A DNA stretch of 64,000 bases, from assembly GCF_029675105.1 (NCBI RefSeq), contig NZ_JAQQFV010000001.1, positions 682,001 to 746,000 on the forward strand. Direction: 5' to 3'. The notes beneath the pieces are model-generated. The model was given only the letters and a program-made list of their open reading frames with translations, had not been told where the DNA came from and did not search any database. The DNA is from Nocardia anocheti (GTDB lineage Bacteria; Actinomycetota; Actinomycetes; Mycobacteriales; Mycobacteriaceae). Shown one piece after another: positions 24,971 through 34,125 of the stretch; positions within the stretch are counted from its first letter, which is position 1, and each line of letters starts with the position of its first letter. The position numbers were made by a program, and so were the translations under genes.

Positions 24971-26764
24971 ATGGCGAAGGTGCGTGCTGTGCGGACTCGG
25001 GCGCGGATCGCCGCGCTGCTCCTGCTCGTCGGGGTGGCCGCGACCGGCTGTGGTTCCGGTGGCGACAGCGCGAGCCGCGACCTGTGTTCCCCACCCGGAC
25101 CCGCCGCGGCCGCCGCCGCCCCGACCAACCTGGCCGCGGGCGAGACCGCGGGCGAGGACCGCTACACCACCGCCACCACCGTGCCGCTCGAGTCGATCGA
25201 CACCGGCGCGCTCGGCCTGCTCACCCCGGGCAAGCTGAGCGTGGGCACGCTGTCGGACGCCCCGCCGAGCATCTGCGTGAACGGCGCGGGCACCTTCACC
25301 GGCTTCGACAACGAACTGCTGCGCGCGATCGGCGAGAAACTCGGTCTGCGGGTGGAGTTCTCGGGCACCGAGTTCGCCGGACTGCTGGCCCAGGTCTCGG
25401 GCAAGCGTTTCGATGTGGGATCGTCGAACATCACCACCACCGACGCGCGCCGTCAGCTGGTCGGCTTCACCAACGGTTACGACTTCGGCTACTTCTCGCT
25501 GGTGGTGCCGCAGGGCAGTGCCATCAAGGGCTTCGGCGATCTCGGGCCGAGCAGCCGGATCGCGGTCGTGCAGGGCACGGTGCAGGACGAATTCGTGGTC
25601 AACCAGCTGGGTCTGGACCCGGTGAAGTTCCCCGACTACAACACCGCCTACGCGAATCTGAAGTCCGGCCAGGTCGACGCGTGGGTCGCGCCGTCCGCCC
25701 AGGCCGAGGGTGCCATCGCGCCCGGTGACGGAATCACCATCTCGCAGAACACCTTCAGCCTGGACAACTTCGTCGGCTACGCGGTCGCCAAGAACAACCA
25801 GCCGCTCATCGACGCGCTCAACGCCGGGCTCGACGCCGTGATCGCCGACGGCACCTACGCGCGCCTCTACGCCGACTGGGTGCCGCGTGAACTCCCGCCC
25901 GGCTGGAAGCCCGGCTCCAAAGCCGTACCGGCACCGCAACTTCCGGACTTCGCCGCGCTCGCCGCCGAGCACGGGACCGACGAGACCGAGCAGGTCGCGC
26001 AGAAGTCCACCCTGCAACAGCTCGGTGACACCTTCTTCGACTGGTCGCTGTATCGCAAGGCGCTGCCGGACCTGATCAAGACCGGTCTGCCCAACACTCT
26101 GATCCTGGCGCTGGTCTCGGGCGCGCTCGGCACGGTGCTCGGCATGATCCTCGCGGTCATGGGCATCTCGCGCACCCGCTGGCTGCGCTGGCCCGCCCGC
26201 GTCTACACCGACATCTTCCGCGGCCTGCCCGCGGTGGTGATCATCCTGCTCATAGGCCTCGGCATCGGCCCGGTGGTCCGCGATGTCACCGGCGGCAATC
26301 CGTACTGGCTGGGCGCGGTGGCGTTGGCGCTGCTGGCCTCGGCCTATATCGGCGAGATCTTCCGCTCCGGCATCCAGTCGGTGGAGCCCGGACAGCTCGA
26401 GGCGGCGCGCGCCATCGGCTTCGGCTACCGCCAGGCGATGACGCTGGTGGTGATCCCGCAGGGTGTGCGCCGGGTGCTGCCCGCGCTGATGAACCAGTTC
26501 ATCGCGCTGATCAAGGACTCCTCGCTGATCTACTTCCTCGGCCTGCTCGCCTCCCAGCGTGAGCTGTTCGCGGTCGGTCGCGATCTCAACGCCCAGACCG
26601 GCAATCTGTCCCCGCTGGTCGCGGCGGGCCTGATGTATCTGGTGCTGACCATCCCGCTCACCCACCTGGTGAACTACATCGACCGGCGGATGCGCACCGG
26701 CAAACCCGCGCCCGCCGCCCCCATCGACCCGGTCGAGACGGCCGTCATCACGGAAGGGCGCTGA
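24971..26764 (+). CDS. Amino-acid ABC transporter, binding protein-permease fusion
   Basis: One 597-residue polypeptide joins two importer parts. Signal and lipobox VGVAATGC (Cys27) lead into a family 3 solute-binding domain (LSVGTLSDAPPSICVN, FTGFDNELLRAIGEKLGL, FDVGSSNITTTDARRQ). After about residue 350 comes a GlnP/HisM-type permease with five helices and the EAA loop EAARAIGFGYRQAMTLVVIPQ. Such GlnH-GlnP fusions are known for polar amino-acid uptake; glutamine or glutamate is a guess. The ATPase gene follows with a one-base TGATG overlap. Confidence 0.92.
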   Translation: MAKVRAVRTRARIAALLLLVGVAATGCGSGGDSASRDLCSPPGPAAAAAAPTNLAAGETAGEDRYTTATTVPLESIDTGALGLLTPGKLSVGTLSDAPPSICVNGAGTFTGFDNELLRAIGEKLGLRVEFSGTEFAGLLAQVSGKRFDVGSSNITTTDARRQLVGFTNGYDFGYFSLVVPQGSAIKGFGDLGPSSRIAVVQGTVQDEFVVNQLGLDPVKFPDYNTAYANLKSGQVDAWVAPSAQAEGAIAPGDGITISQNTFSLDNFVGYAVAKNNQPLIDALNAGLDAVIADGTYARLYADWVPRELPPGWKPGSKAVPAPQLPDFAALAAEHGTDETEQVAQKSTLQQLGDTFFDWSLYRKALPDLIKTGLPNTLILALVSGALGTVLGMILAVMGISRTRWLRWPARVYTDIFRGLPAVVIILLIGLGIGPVVRDVTGGNPYWLGAVALALLASAYIGEIFRSGIQSVEPGQLEAARAIGFGYRQAMTLVVIPQGVRRVLPALMNQFIALIKDSSLIYFLGLLASQRELFAVGRDLNAQTGNLSPLVAAGLMYLVLTIPLTHLVNYIDRRMRTGKPAPAAPIDPVETAVITEGR

Positions 26765-27489
26765 TGAGTGCATCCCTGACCGGCTCCGGCCTGAACCTCA
26801 CCCTGGGCAACAACCACATCCTGCGCGGGGTCGACATCCACGTCGAGGCGGGGCACGCGACCACCGTCATCGGCCCGTCCGGTTCCGGCAAATCGACGCT
26901 GCTGCGCGTGCTCAACCGCCTGCACGAACCCGATTCCGGTGACGTCCTGCTCGACGGCAAGTCCGTCCTGCGCGACAACCCCGACAAGCTGCGCCAGCGC
27001 ATCGGCATGGTTTTCCAGCATTTCAACCTCTTCCCGCACAAGACCGTCGCCGACAACATCGCGCTCGGCCCGCGCAAACTGCGCGGTTTGTCCGCCGAGC
27101 AGGCTCGCGCGCTGGCCGTGGAACAGCTCGAGATCGTCGGGCTCGCCGACAAGGCCGACGCCCGGCCCGGCGCGCTGTCGGGCGGCCAGCAGCAGCGCGT
27201 CGCCATCGCCCGCGCGCTGGCGATGAAACCCGAGCTCATGTTCTTCGACGAGGCCACCTCGGCGCTGGACCCGGAGCTGGTCAAGGGCGTGCTCGCGCTC
27301 ATGGCCGACCTCGCTTCGGGCGGCATGTCGATGATCGTGGTGACCCACGAGATGGGCTTCGCCCGCAGCGTCTCCGACAGCGTGGTCTTCATGGATCAGG
27401 GCGTGGTGGTGGAGACCGGCAGCCCCGACGCGCTCTTCGACGACGCCCAGACCCCGCGTCTGCGCCGCTTCCTCGATCAGGTCCTCTGA
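26764..27489 (+). CDS. Amino-acid ABC transporter ATPase (GlnQ type)
   Basis: Cytoplasmic ATPase of 241 residues: Walker A GPSGSGKST, Q-loop MVFQHFNLFPHKT, signature LSGGQQQRVAIARAL, Walker B LMFFDEATSALDPE (DEAT rather than DEPT), H-loop VVTHEMGFAR. The Q-loop with FNLFPH and the closing VVETGSPDALFD are typical of polar amino-acid importers. Its start overlaps the fused binding-protein/permease gene, so these two genes make up the whole transporter. Confidence 0.95.
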   Translation: MSASLTGSGLNLTLGNNHILRGVDIHVEAGHATTVIGPSGSGKSTLLRVLNRLHEPDSGDVLLDGKSVLRDNPDKLRQRIGMVFQHFNLFPHKTVADNIALGPRKLRGLSAEQARALAVEQLEIVGLADKADARPGALSGGQQQRVAIARALAMKPELMFFDEATSALDPELVKGVLALMADLASGGMSMIVVTHEMGFARSVSDSVVFMDQGVVVETGSPDALFDDAQTPRLRRFLDQVL

Positions 27490-27575
27490 CCAGGTCGAAC
27501 GGGGTCGCGGCAAACCATGCGCAACTGCTAATGTCGGCATCGTTCCAGCTCCACTGACGAGTACAGGAGAGCACG

Positions 27576-27872
27576 ATGACCACGGCACACGCCGAACATC
27601 TCGAACATTCCCATATCCACGGTCCCACCTGCGGGCATGTCGCCGTTCCCCACCAGGATCACGTCGACTACGTCCACGATGGGCACCTGCACCGCGAACA
27701 CGACGGTCACTTCGACGAGTGCGAGCCCTCGGCACACGTCGAGCACACCGCCCATGACCACGAGCACGGACCCGGTTGCGGTCACGTCGCGGTCCCGCAC
27801 GGCGACCACGTGGACTACATCCACGACGGTCACCGGCACGCGGCCCACGACGGCCACTACGACGACCACTGA
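27576..27872 (+). CDS. His-rich metal-binding protein with a tandem duplication
   Basis: A 98-residue protein with 27 histidines. Two near-identical units, residues 15-48 and 64-97, read HGPTCGHVAVPHQDHVDY and HGPGCGHVAVPHGDHVDY, each followed by HDGH repeats; the period is 49 residues. There is no signal or membrane segment, so it is probably cytosolic. It should bind Zn, Ni or Co as a chaperone or store (inference). Similar actinobacterial proteins occur near zinc homeostasis genes, but none is adjacent here. AGGAGA gives a good ribosome site. Confidence 0.85.
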   Translation: MTTAHAEHLEHSHIHGPTCGHVAVPHQDHVDYVHDGHLHREHDGHFDECEPSAHVEHTAHDHEHGPGCGHVAVPHGDHVDYIHDGHRHAAHDGHYDDH

Positions 27873-27888
27873 CCGACCGGTAGCACCC

Positions 27889-27943
27889 GCGGCCTCGACT
27901 ACCCGCCGTCGACCAGCGCGTCGCGGCGGATGGTCGAGGCCGC
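27889..27943. repeat. Inverted repeat between convergent His-rich and CHAT genes
   Basis: Outer arms GCGGCCTCGAC (27889-27899) and GTCGAGGCCGC (27933-27943) are perfectly complementary; the inner CCGCCG/CGGCGG extends the stem imperfectly. It may act as a terminator for both genes. The rest of the 27873-28075 gap shows no gene. Confidence 0.6.
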
Positions 27944-28075
27944 ATGCTCGGCGCAGGTGATGTCGGGGCCGCGTCGATCCGCGCGGTCAGCAACGCGCTC
28001 GGCGCGGGCGCGCGACGCAGAGGCCGCGTCGACCGTGTGCCCGATAGCACGCCTGGTGGACCCGATTGCGGAGAC

Positions 28076-29359
28076 TCAGTCGCTCACGGTGGCGAACGCC
28101 GCCCAGAGCAGCGGTGAGTTCGCCGGGATCGGGTCGGCCTGCCAGTCGGCCAGGCGGCCACGCTGCCAGGCCAGCAGGGTGGGGATGGGTGTGGATGTCT
28201 CGTGGGCGGCGTCCACGGCGCACACCGCGGCCTGGAGGGGATGGGTGGTGGTGGCGGTCAGCGTGTGGAAGGCGTGGTCGGTGGGGAGTGGCCAGCGGGT
28301 CGCGGTGACCAGCTCGGCACCGGCCGCCAGCGCCGCGGTGGTGAGTCCGAGCGCCTCGGTGAAGCGCAGGTCACCGCCGCTTTCGCAGGCGATGAGCGCG
28401 ACCCGGCTCGGCATCGGCCACAGCTCGCGGCCCGCCACGGGGGAGGCGTCGATGGTGTGGGTGCCCAGCAGCAGGTCCTTGGCCGAGAGCGGCCGGTGCG
28501 TGCGCTGCGCGGTGGCGAAACCCCTGGTGTCGGCGGTGCAGCTGAGGTGCAGTTGCGCGTGCTCGCTCTCGCCGGTCCCCGGTGCGGGCGCGGTGACGTG
28601 GCCGACGTAGACGAGCCTGCTCGCCCCCGCCCGTAGCGCCTCGGAGAGCCAGGCGCGGTCGGTGTCGACGCGGCGGAACAGGTCGACCGGATCGCGCACC
28701 GCGGGCACCAGCCGGTCGCCGTAGCTCGCGAAGTGCTGGGTCACCGCGGTGTCGAGGCTCGGCCTGCCCAGCACCGAGCCCAGCTCCGAATCCGCGCGGA
28801 ACCCGGGCACCCTGGGGTCGAGCACGGCCACCACGGGTAGATCGCGGGTCTTGTTCCAGCGGCGCGTGATTCGGCCCTGCGCGCGCACAACCGACACCGG
28901 CGCCAGCAGGCTCACATCGGCGATGTCGAGCAGTCGCACCGTCGGATCCGGCGCGATGATCTCCCACGGCACCTGGGCCAAGCGGGGCGAAGGCTGGATG
29001 CGCAGGTGCGGGCGGATACCCCGCTGCCACATCTCGTAGAGCTGTACGGCCAGCCCGTAGGGGAGCAGGGTGCGCGAGAGGTCCTGTGCCAGCGTGTGTT
29101 CCGCGCCGGGATCGATCAGGGCGCCCCGGGTCATGATCCGGGGCAAGTCAGCAGGGTGCGCGGGGTCGGGGACCGCCTCGGTGAGTGTGCGCAGGGCCGC
29201 GCGGACCTCGTCGCGGGGTAGCGTCGCGACGCCGCGCGCGGCGGCGTCGTCGACCCACCGCCACGACACGTAGACGTCGCCCGCGTCCGCCATCCGGATG
29301 AGCGCGGTCGGCGCATCGCGGTGGGTCGTGCCGTTCGTGGTGGGTGTGGCGTCGTTCAT
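28076..29359 (-). CDS. CHAT domain (caspase-like) protease
   Basis: A 427-residue protein whose C-terminal half is a CHAT domain. A strand ending YVGH supplies the catalytic His (His254), and ALIACESGGD supplies the catalytic Cys (Cys325). The closing SPLLWAAF matches the usual yWAAF end of the fold. The N-terminal half contains LAQVPWEIIAPD, a common lead-in to CHAT domains. CHAT proteases act as effectors in several bacterial immune and death systems and typically cleave one partner; the target here is unknown. It is the last gene of a four-gene operon and overlaps the TPR-like gene by four bases (ATGA). Confidence 0.88.
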   Translation of the reverse strand: MNDATPTTNGTTHRDAPTALIRMADAGDVYVSWRWVDDAAARGVATLPRDEVRAALRTLTEAVPDPAHPADLPRIMTRGALIDPGAEHTLAQDLSRTLLPYGLAVQLYEMWQRGIRPHLRIQPSPRLAQVPWEIIAPDPTVRLLDIADVSLLAPVSVVRAQGRITRRWNKTRDLPVVAVLDPRVPGFRADSELGSVLGRPSLDTAVTQHFASYGDRLVPAVRDPVDLFRRVDTDRAWLSEALRAGASRLVYVGHVTAPAPGTGESEHAQLHLSCTADTRGFATAQRTHRPLSAKDLLLGTHTIDASPVAGRELWPMPSRVALIACESGGDLRFTEALGLTTAALAAGAELVTATRWPLPTDHAFHTLTATTTHPLQAAVCAVDAAHETSTPIPTLLAWQRGRLADWQADPIPANSPLLWAAFATVSD

Positions 29360-30870
29360 AGGGAGATCACCCGCTTGTCGCGGACCGGGCGGCCGTAGCG
29401 GTGTTCGGCGTAGGTGATGAAGTCCGCCAGCACTATTCGTCCGTCATCGGACAGCAGCGGTGGCGCGGCGACGGGAATTCCTGCCGCCGAGGCGATGTCG
29501 GCCAGCGCGCTGCCGAGGTGCAGGGGTGTGTCGGTGGCGGGCGCTTCGCCGGGTTCATCGAGCAGACGGAAGCCGAGTGCGGGGGCGCTGGGTTCGGTGA
29601 AGGCGATCGGGTCGAGAGTCGTTCCCGCGCACTGGCTGTCGATCAGGTCGCTCACCAGCTGCGCGTTGCCGGAGCGGGCGGCGCAGTCGAAGGCCAGTCG
29701 CATGGCGGGTTCGGCGATCTCGCGGTGCCAGTGTTCGCGCTGGTTGCCATTGGGCAGGGTGTGGCGCACCGCGTCGATGGCGAGCGCGGCGGGCACGGCG
29801 AGATTCACCGCTCGGCCCAGCAACTCGGGGTCCGGCCGAGGCGCTCGCTCGATGGCACCGGCCAGCAGCTCGGCATGCCAGTAGTCGAGCTGGGCGCAGT
29901 GCATGCCGAGACCGTGCGCTGAGTACACCGCGAACACCTCGGCCAGCAGTGCCTCACCGCGCGGGAGATCGCCTTCGGCGCAGGTGACCGTCGCCAACCG
30001 GAGCCGGACATCCGCCGCGTCCAACACCGCGCCGGTGGACTCGAACCGCGTCAGCGCGCGCTCGTAATGCGCTCGGGCAGTGGCGATATCGCCCCGGCCT
30101 TCCGCGATGAAGCCCATGGTCTTGGCGCCGATACCCGACCAGTGCCCGAGTCCGGCCGCGTCGAAGGCCCGCTGACTGACCCGCAACGGTTCCTCGGCCT
30201 CGTCGAAACGGCCCAGGCGCGCCAGCATGATGGCCAGGTTCTGCTGTGATTCGGCGACCGAATCGGCCGCGCCCGCAGCCTCGAAGGCTGCCACGCCCTG
30301 GCGCGCGAAGTCGATCGCCAGTTCTCGACGCCCCGTCTCGAAAGTGCTGGCGGCCAAGTTCATCAGGGGATGTCCGGTCAGCTCGGGCGCGAAACGTTCA
30401 GTGACACCGAGTGATTCGTGTGCGAGCGCCGCCGCGTGGGCCCACTGCTGGCGGTGTAGGGCCACCGCTGTCAGCGAGAGCAGGCAGGCCACCCGCAGGA
30501 AACCCTGGTCGGGGTCGTCGGCCAGCAGGGCGCGTGCCTGTTCCAGCACCTCCTGCGCCGCGTCGAGTTCGCCCAGATGCTGGAGTGCCTGCGAGAGGTT
30601 CACCAGCGCGGCCGGTCGCTGAGGGGCCGCGTCCTCGGGCAGCACGGCCAACGCCGTCCGGAACAGCGTCACCGCGCGTCGGTGATCGCCCAGTTCGTCG
30701 GCCATGCTCGCGGCATTGATCAGCGCCGCGCTGCGCAGTCGCGGCGCCGCGCCCTCGGCGGCCCGCTCGAAGATCGCCAGTGCCGCACCCACCTCACCTC
30801 GCTGATACGCCGCATACCCCGCGGTGAGCTGCGCGTCGTCCTGTTCGGACGCCCTACCGGTAGCCGCCAT
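29356..30870 (-). CDS. TPR-like repeat protein, partner of the CHAT protease
   Basis: A 504-residue all-helical protein. Successive TPR-like units are visible from about residue 15 to 320 (GYAAYQRGEVGAALAIFERA, ADELGDHRRAVTLFRTAL, LQHLGELDAAQEVLEQA, LARLGRFDEAEEPLRV, AEGRGDIATARAHYERAL). The C-terminal 170 residues are less regular and end with a conserved-looking FITYAEHRYGRPVRDKRV. TPR modules often sense a trigger or hold substrate for CHAT proteases, as in TPR-CHAT proteins; here the two are separate chains from overlapping genes. GGAG lies eight bases before the ATG. Confidence 0.82.
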   Translation of the reverse strand: MAATGRASEQDDAQLTAGYAAYQRGEVGAALAIFERAAEGAAPRLRSAALINAASMADELGDHRRAVTLFRTALAVLPEDAAPQRPAALVNLSQALQHLGELDAAQEVLEQARALLADDPDQGFLRVACLLSLTAVALHRQQWAHAAALAHESLGVTERFAPELTGHPLMNLAASTFETGRRELAIDFARQGVAAFEAAGAADSVAESQQNLAIMLARLGRFDEAEEPLRVSQRAFDAAGLGHWSGIGAKTMGFIAEGRGDIATARAHYERALTRFESTGAVLDAADVRLRLATVTCAEGDLPRGEALLAEVFAVYSAHGLGMHCAQLDYWHAELLAGAIERAPRPDPELLGRAVNLAVPAALAIDAVRHTLPNGNQREHWHREIAEPAMRLAFDCAARSGNAQLVSDLIDSQCAGTTLDPIAFTEPSAPALGFRLLDEPGEAPATDTPLHLGSALADIASAAGIPVAAPPLLSDDGRIVLADFITYAEHRYGRPVRDKRVISL

Positions 30871-30891
30871 CGCCTCCGCTCCCGTCCCTCA

Positions 30892-32049
30892 TCAGAAGTC
30901 CCCATCCTCAGCCGCTGCTTCCGCCGCCAGAAGGGGTAGTCCGTGCGCACCGGTGAGCCGCTGGCGGGCGAAGTGGCGAATCCGCTCCCGCTGTTCGGAC
31001 TCGTCGCTGAATCGCTCGTTCGGCCCGACGCCGGGCACGAACACGCGGACCGCTTTCACGGCGTGAGCGTCTTTCGGGAGTTCGCGACTGCCGACCCAGG
31101 AGTCGCCCTGTAATCGCAAGGCCATCAACAGGTCTTGCGTTGTCTCGCGGTCCGTTGCGCCGATGTCCGCTTGCCCGGACGCACTCGGCTGGCCGGAACG
31201 ACCGCTCGACCGCACCGTGTCGGCCTCGGTGCGCACCCGCGCGAAGGGCCAAAGATGAGCGGGAACCGGCTCCCGGCAATCCGGCGCGGCGACAACCGAG
31301 ACCCGCACCGTCGATACCCCCGCCGCCCGCGAAACTGCCCAGCTCACAGCCTGTTCGCTCGCATCGAGGAGGCCGGGCGGACACCGCCGCCAATCCCACC
31401 CGCCGGTCCCGCGCGCGACCGTCACCCCGTCTGTCGCCACCGCGCCCCCGGCTGCCAGCGCGTAATCGTCGCGCCGCTCCGGTCGCGCCGGTGCGAGCCG
31501 AGTTGATCTGTCCGCGTCGGCAGGATCGACACCGGCGCCGCCACCCGACACGTCCGGCCGCAGTTCGTGGACATCGGTTGCTGGAGTTCGGTCCAGTCCC
31601 CGCGCATCAACACCGGCGAGCACCATCTCGCACCGCTCGGTCAGTTCGGCCAGCTCGGAGTCGAGAAGCGCTGCATCTAGGGCGGGGATGCCGTCGAGTG
31701 TCGAGGCGGGCCACCAGCGAGTCACCCAGTGGGCGTAGGCGAGTCGACGGAGATCGGTGACCAGTTCGGGGAGTTCGGGCCGGGCTGTGAGTGCGTGGGG
31801 ATGACCGTCGGCGACGGCCAGCGCGACGGATTCGCCGTAGACGGCCCACAGCCAGTCCTGTGCCGCGTCGCCGTCATCGAGGACGGCACCGGGGATCACC
31901 TCGTCCGACAGCAGGCCCCAACTCAGATGTCCACCAACGACTTCGAGGACGAGCACATCCAGGCCGGGCTCCGCATCGGTGACAAGTGGCGTCCCTTCGG
32001 GTGCCAGAGTCCACAGTCCACCGCGATCACGCAGATCGACAACCGTCAT
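30892..32049 (-). CDS. Unrecognised protein of the CHAT operon (385 residues)
   Basis: I do not recognise this family. Residues 1-130 look folded (MTVVDLRDRGGLWTLAPEG, LEVVGGHLSWGLLSDEVIPG, AQDWLWAVYGESVALAVADG). A Pro/Gly/Asp/Arg-rich segment, roughly 165-215, appears disordered and could be a protease-sensitive linker. The C-terminal part resumes order (LLDASEQAVSWAVSRAAGV, ELPKDAHAVKAVRVFVPGVGPN). No signal peptide or membrane helix. The ATG overlaps the upstream stop by one base (TGATG) and the TPR gene starts 21 bases after its stop, so it belongs to the CHAT operon. Substrate, sensor and structural roles are all possible. Confidence 0.72.
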   Translation of the reverse strand: MTVVDLRDRGGLWTLAPEGTPLVTDAEPGLDVLVLEVVGGHLSWGLLSDEVIPGAVLDDGDAAQDWLWAVYGESVALAVADGHPHALTARPELPELVTDLRRLAYAHWVTRWWPASTLDGIPALDAALLDSELAELTERCEMVLAGVDARGLDRTPATDVHELRPDVSGGGAGVDPADADRSTRLAPARPERRDDYALAAGGAVATDGVTVARGTGGWDWRRCPPGLLDASEQAVSWAVSRAAGVSTVRVSVVAAPDCREPVPAHLWPFARVRTEADTVRSSGRSGQPSASGQADIGATDRETTQDLLMALRLQGDSWVGSRELPKDAHAVKAVRVFVPGVGPNERFSDESEQRERIRHFARQRLTGAHGLPLLAAEAAAEDGDF

Positions 32050-33443
32050 CAGCTGGCCCTCGCTTCCACACCGGTCGCCACCCCGGCGGACAGCACCTGC
32101 TTCACCCGATCGCGATGATCCAGCATCACCGACCGAGCCACCCCATCCAGCAGATCCCACAACTCATCCGGCCCCCACACCCCGGCCTCCCGCACATCCC
32201 GCCCGTGCAACCGCACCCACAACCTGCGCAGATACGGCCGCCAAGGCACCCGCAACTCCGCCGCCACGATGCCCAGCGCCCCACCATCTCCCGCCGCTCC
32301 GGACACGCCGTCCACCCGCCCCAGCGTCTCGGCACCCGACGCGGCGACCACGGTCCCGTGTGCCACCACATGTACCGCGAGTCGCCGTGCCTGCAAGACG
32401 TACGCTTCCCGCCGCCACCGCGCATTGATCACCTCGTGCGCCCGCGACCCACCTCGCGGCCCGGCTTGGTCCGCGGTGATCGGTGAAAGTCCCAGCGCCA
32501 ACTCGGTTCCCGCCGCGGCTGCCACTCGCAACGACTCGTCCAGCAGCCCCCACGGCGCGCAACTGCGGGAGATCTCCCGCAGAACCAGCTCGGGGATCTC
32601 GGGTAGATCCGTCCGGTCGGTGCTGCCCTGCAACACGGTGAACACCCGTTCGTAGACGGTCCGATCGAACGGCAGGGCGAGGTTCGCCGTCGACGCCGAC
32701 GCGCCGAGTTGCGGCCGGTGTGGGCTCGGATGACAGGTGAGTCCCAGAGCATCGGCACCGTGGGCCGCGTGGACGTGCCACAGCGCGATCCCGCGACGCG
32801 TACCGACCCGGTCCTCGACGAGGTCGTCGAACAGGGGTCCGGCGTCGGCGGGGTCACCGGCGCGGGCGAGGGTGCAGGCGTCGAGCAACTCGGTGAGTTC
32901 GGCGGCCCGATCCCGTGTGCCATAGTCGGCCACCGGCCGTCGCGACCACGCCAACACCAGCAGTTCGGTGAGTTCGGCGGCCCGATGTGGCTCGGTGACG
33001 TGGGCTTTCAGGGCGGCGGTGGTACGTCCGCCCGTGCTCTCGTGGACTTCGCGCAGCGTCGCGACAGCGAGTGTGCGGGCCCGCTCACCGGCGGGCGTCC
33101 CGTGCAGCGTCGCCAGCTCGAAGCAGCGCTGGAAATACAGGTCCTGGGCGTTGCCCTCGGTGATCCGCAGACTCCGGCGGACCTGCTTGAGCAGGACGAA
33201 CCAGGCCGCGCAGGCGCGCAGGGTGTCGGACTGGGCGTGCACCAGGGCGGTCAGCAGGGCGACGCCGTCGTCGTCGAGGACGGCGGGCGCGCACAGCGGA
33301 TGCCGCACCGGCCGGATGACCAGCGGATCCAGGATCAACTTCACGGTCCGCCGCAACGGCCCGCCGGGCGCGCCGCTGAGCGCCTCGACACCGTCGAGAC
33401 CCCGCCACACCTCGTCGAGCACCATGGCGCGGGATCTTCGCAT
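32049..33443 (-). CDS. Unrecognised protein, first gene of the CHAT operon (464 residues)
   Basis: No family recognised. The protein looks mostly helical and Ala/Leu/Arg-rich, without membrane segments. A small internal repeat RAAELTELL appears twice, about 33 residues apart, and is also visible in the DNA (near 32890 and 32965). Other blocks are AQSDTLRACAAWFVLLKQVRR, RGIALWHVHAAHGADALGL, and a C-terminal RVPWRPYLRRLWVRLHGRDV. It heads the operon; a second in-frame ATG lies at 33425. No clear Shine-Dalgarno is seen and TTAAC sits close to the start, so leaderless translation is possible. Confidence 0.72.
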   Translation of the reverse strand: MRRSRAMVLDEVWRGLDGVEALSGAPGGPLRRTVKLILDPLVIRPVRHPLCAPAVLDDDGVALLTALVHAQSDTLRACAAWFVLLKQVRRSLRITEGNAQDLYFQRCFELATLHGTPAGERARTLAVATLREVHESTGGRTTAALKAHVTEPHRAAELTELLVLAWSRRPVADYGTRDRAAELTELLDACTLARAGDPADAGPLFDDLVEDRVGTRRGIALWHVHAAHGADALGLTCHPSPHRPQLGASASTANLALPFDRTVYERVFTVLQGSTDRTDLPEIPELVLREISRSCAPWGLLDESLRVAAAAGTELALGLSPITADQAGPRGGSRAHEVINARWRREAYVLQARRLAVHVVAHGTVVAASGAETLGRVDGVSGAAGDGGALGIVAAELRVPWRPYLRRLWVRLHGRDVREAGVWGPDELWDLLDGVARSVMLDHRDRVKQVLSAGVATGVEARAS

Positions 33444-33574
33444 TCGACCAGGTTAATGGCATATCCGGCGGACAGCGGGGAGAAAAGTTGGGATCGGTAG
33501 GCGGTGCGCGATTTCTACCTTTCTCGTAACGGGTCACCCACACCGACCCGCGACACCGAGAGAACGGAAACACC

Positions 33575-34087
33575 ATGAACACCAAGCTGATCGCCGCCCT
33601 CGCCGCTGCCGCCACCGCCACCGCCCTGGCGGTCACCGGGTGCTCGGACTCCGGCGACACCCCGGCCCCCAGCGGCCCGGGATCGGCCGCGCCCGCCGCG
33701 GGCAAGTCCAGCGCCAGCGTCGACGGCAAGGAGTTCGCCGCGAAGTTCGACACCACCTGCGCCCAGCAGGCGGGCACGCTGGCCCTGGCGCTCACCGACA
33801 CGGCCAACGCCACCTACGGCACCCTCTCGGTCAGCGCCTCGCTCGCGGGCGAGACCGTGCAGGCCGTGGCCATCGCGGGCAGCCAGGGCGGTGCCAACGG
33901 CCTGCCCTACGCCGTGGGCTACGGCAACGGCCAGCCGGGCGGATCGGCCCAGCTCAGCAAGGACGGCAACACCTATCGGATCACCGGCGAGGGTGTCGGC
34001 GCGCCCGACCTCACCAACCCGCTGGCGGGGCCGTCGATGGTGAAGTTCGACATCACCTTCGCCTGCTCGACCATCGTCGGCGCCTGA
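33575..34087 (+). CDS. LpqH-like (19-kDa antigen family) lipoprotein
   Basis: A 170-residue surface lipoprotein: signal with ALAVTGC (Cys23 lipidated), a Pro/Ser/Ala linker, then a compact domain with paired cysteines (FDTTCAQQAG and FACSTIVGA) and the glycine-rich middle NGLPYAVGYGNGQPGG. Size, linker and Cys spacing match the mycobacterial 19-kDa lipoprotein family (LpqH/Myco_19_kDa). The family is known for TLR2 recognition; its physiological role is unclear. It is followed 38 bp later by a membrane protein on the same strand. Confidence 0.82.
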   Translation: MNTKLIAALAAAATATALAVTGCSDSGDTPAPSGPGSAAPAAGKSSASVDGKEFAAKFDTTCAQQAGTLALALTDTANATYGTLSVSASLAGETVQAVAIAGSQGGANGLPYAVGYGNGQPGGSAQLSKDGNTYRITGEGVGAPDLTNPLAGPSMVKFDITFACSTIVGA

Positions 34088-34125
34088 CCCCACCGCGACC
34101 CGGTCGCACTCGACAAGGAGGAATC

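Noticed and set aside
24956..26773. Minus-strand frame opposite the amino-acid transporter fusion
   Set aside because: Plus strand encodes recognised binding-protein and permease domains.
32050..32160. N-terminal extension of the 385-residue CHAT-operon protein
   Set aside because: Extension is Gly/Ser/Arg-rich and overlaps the upstream gene; the TGATG start is typical of this operon.
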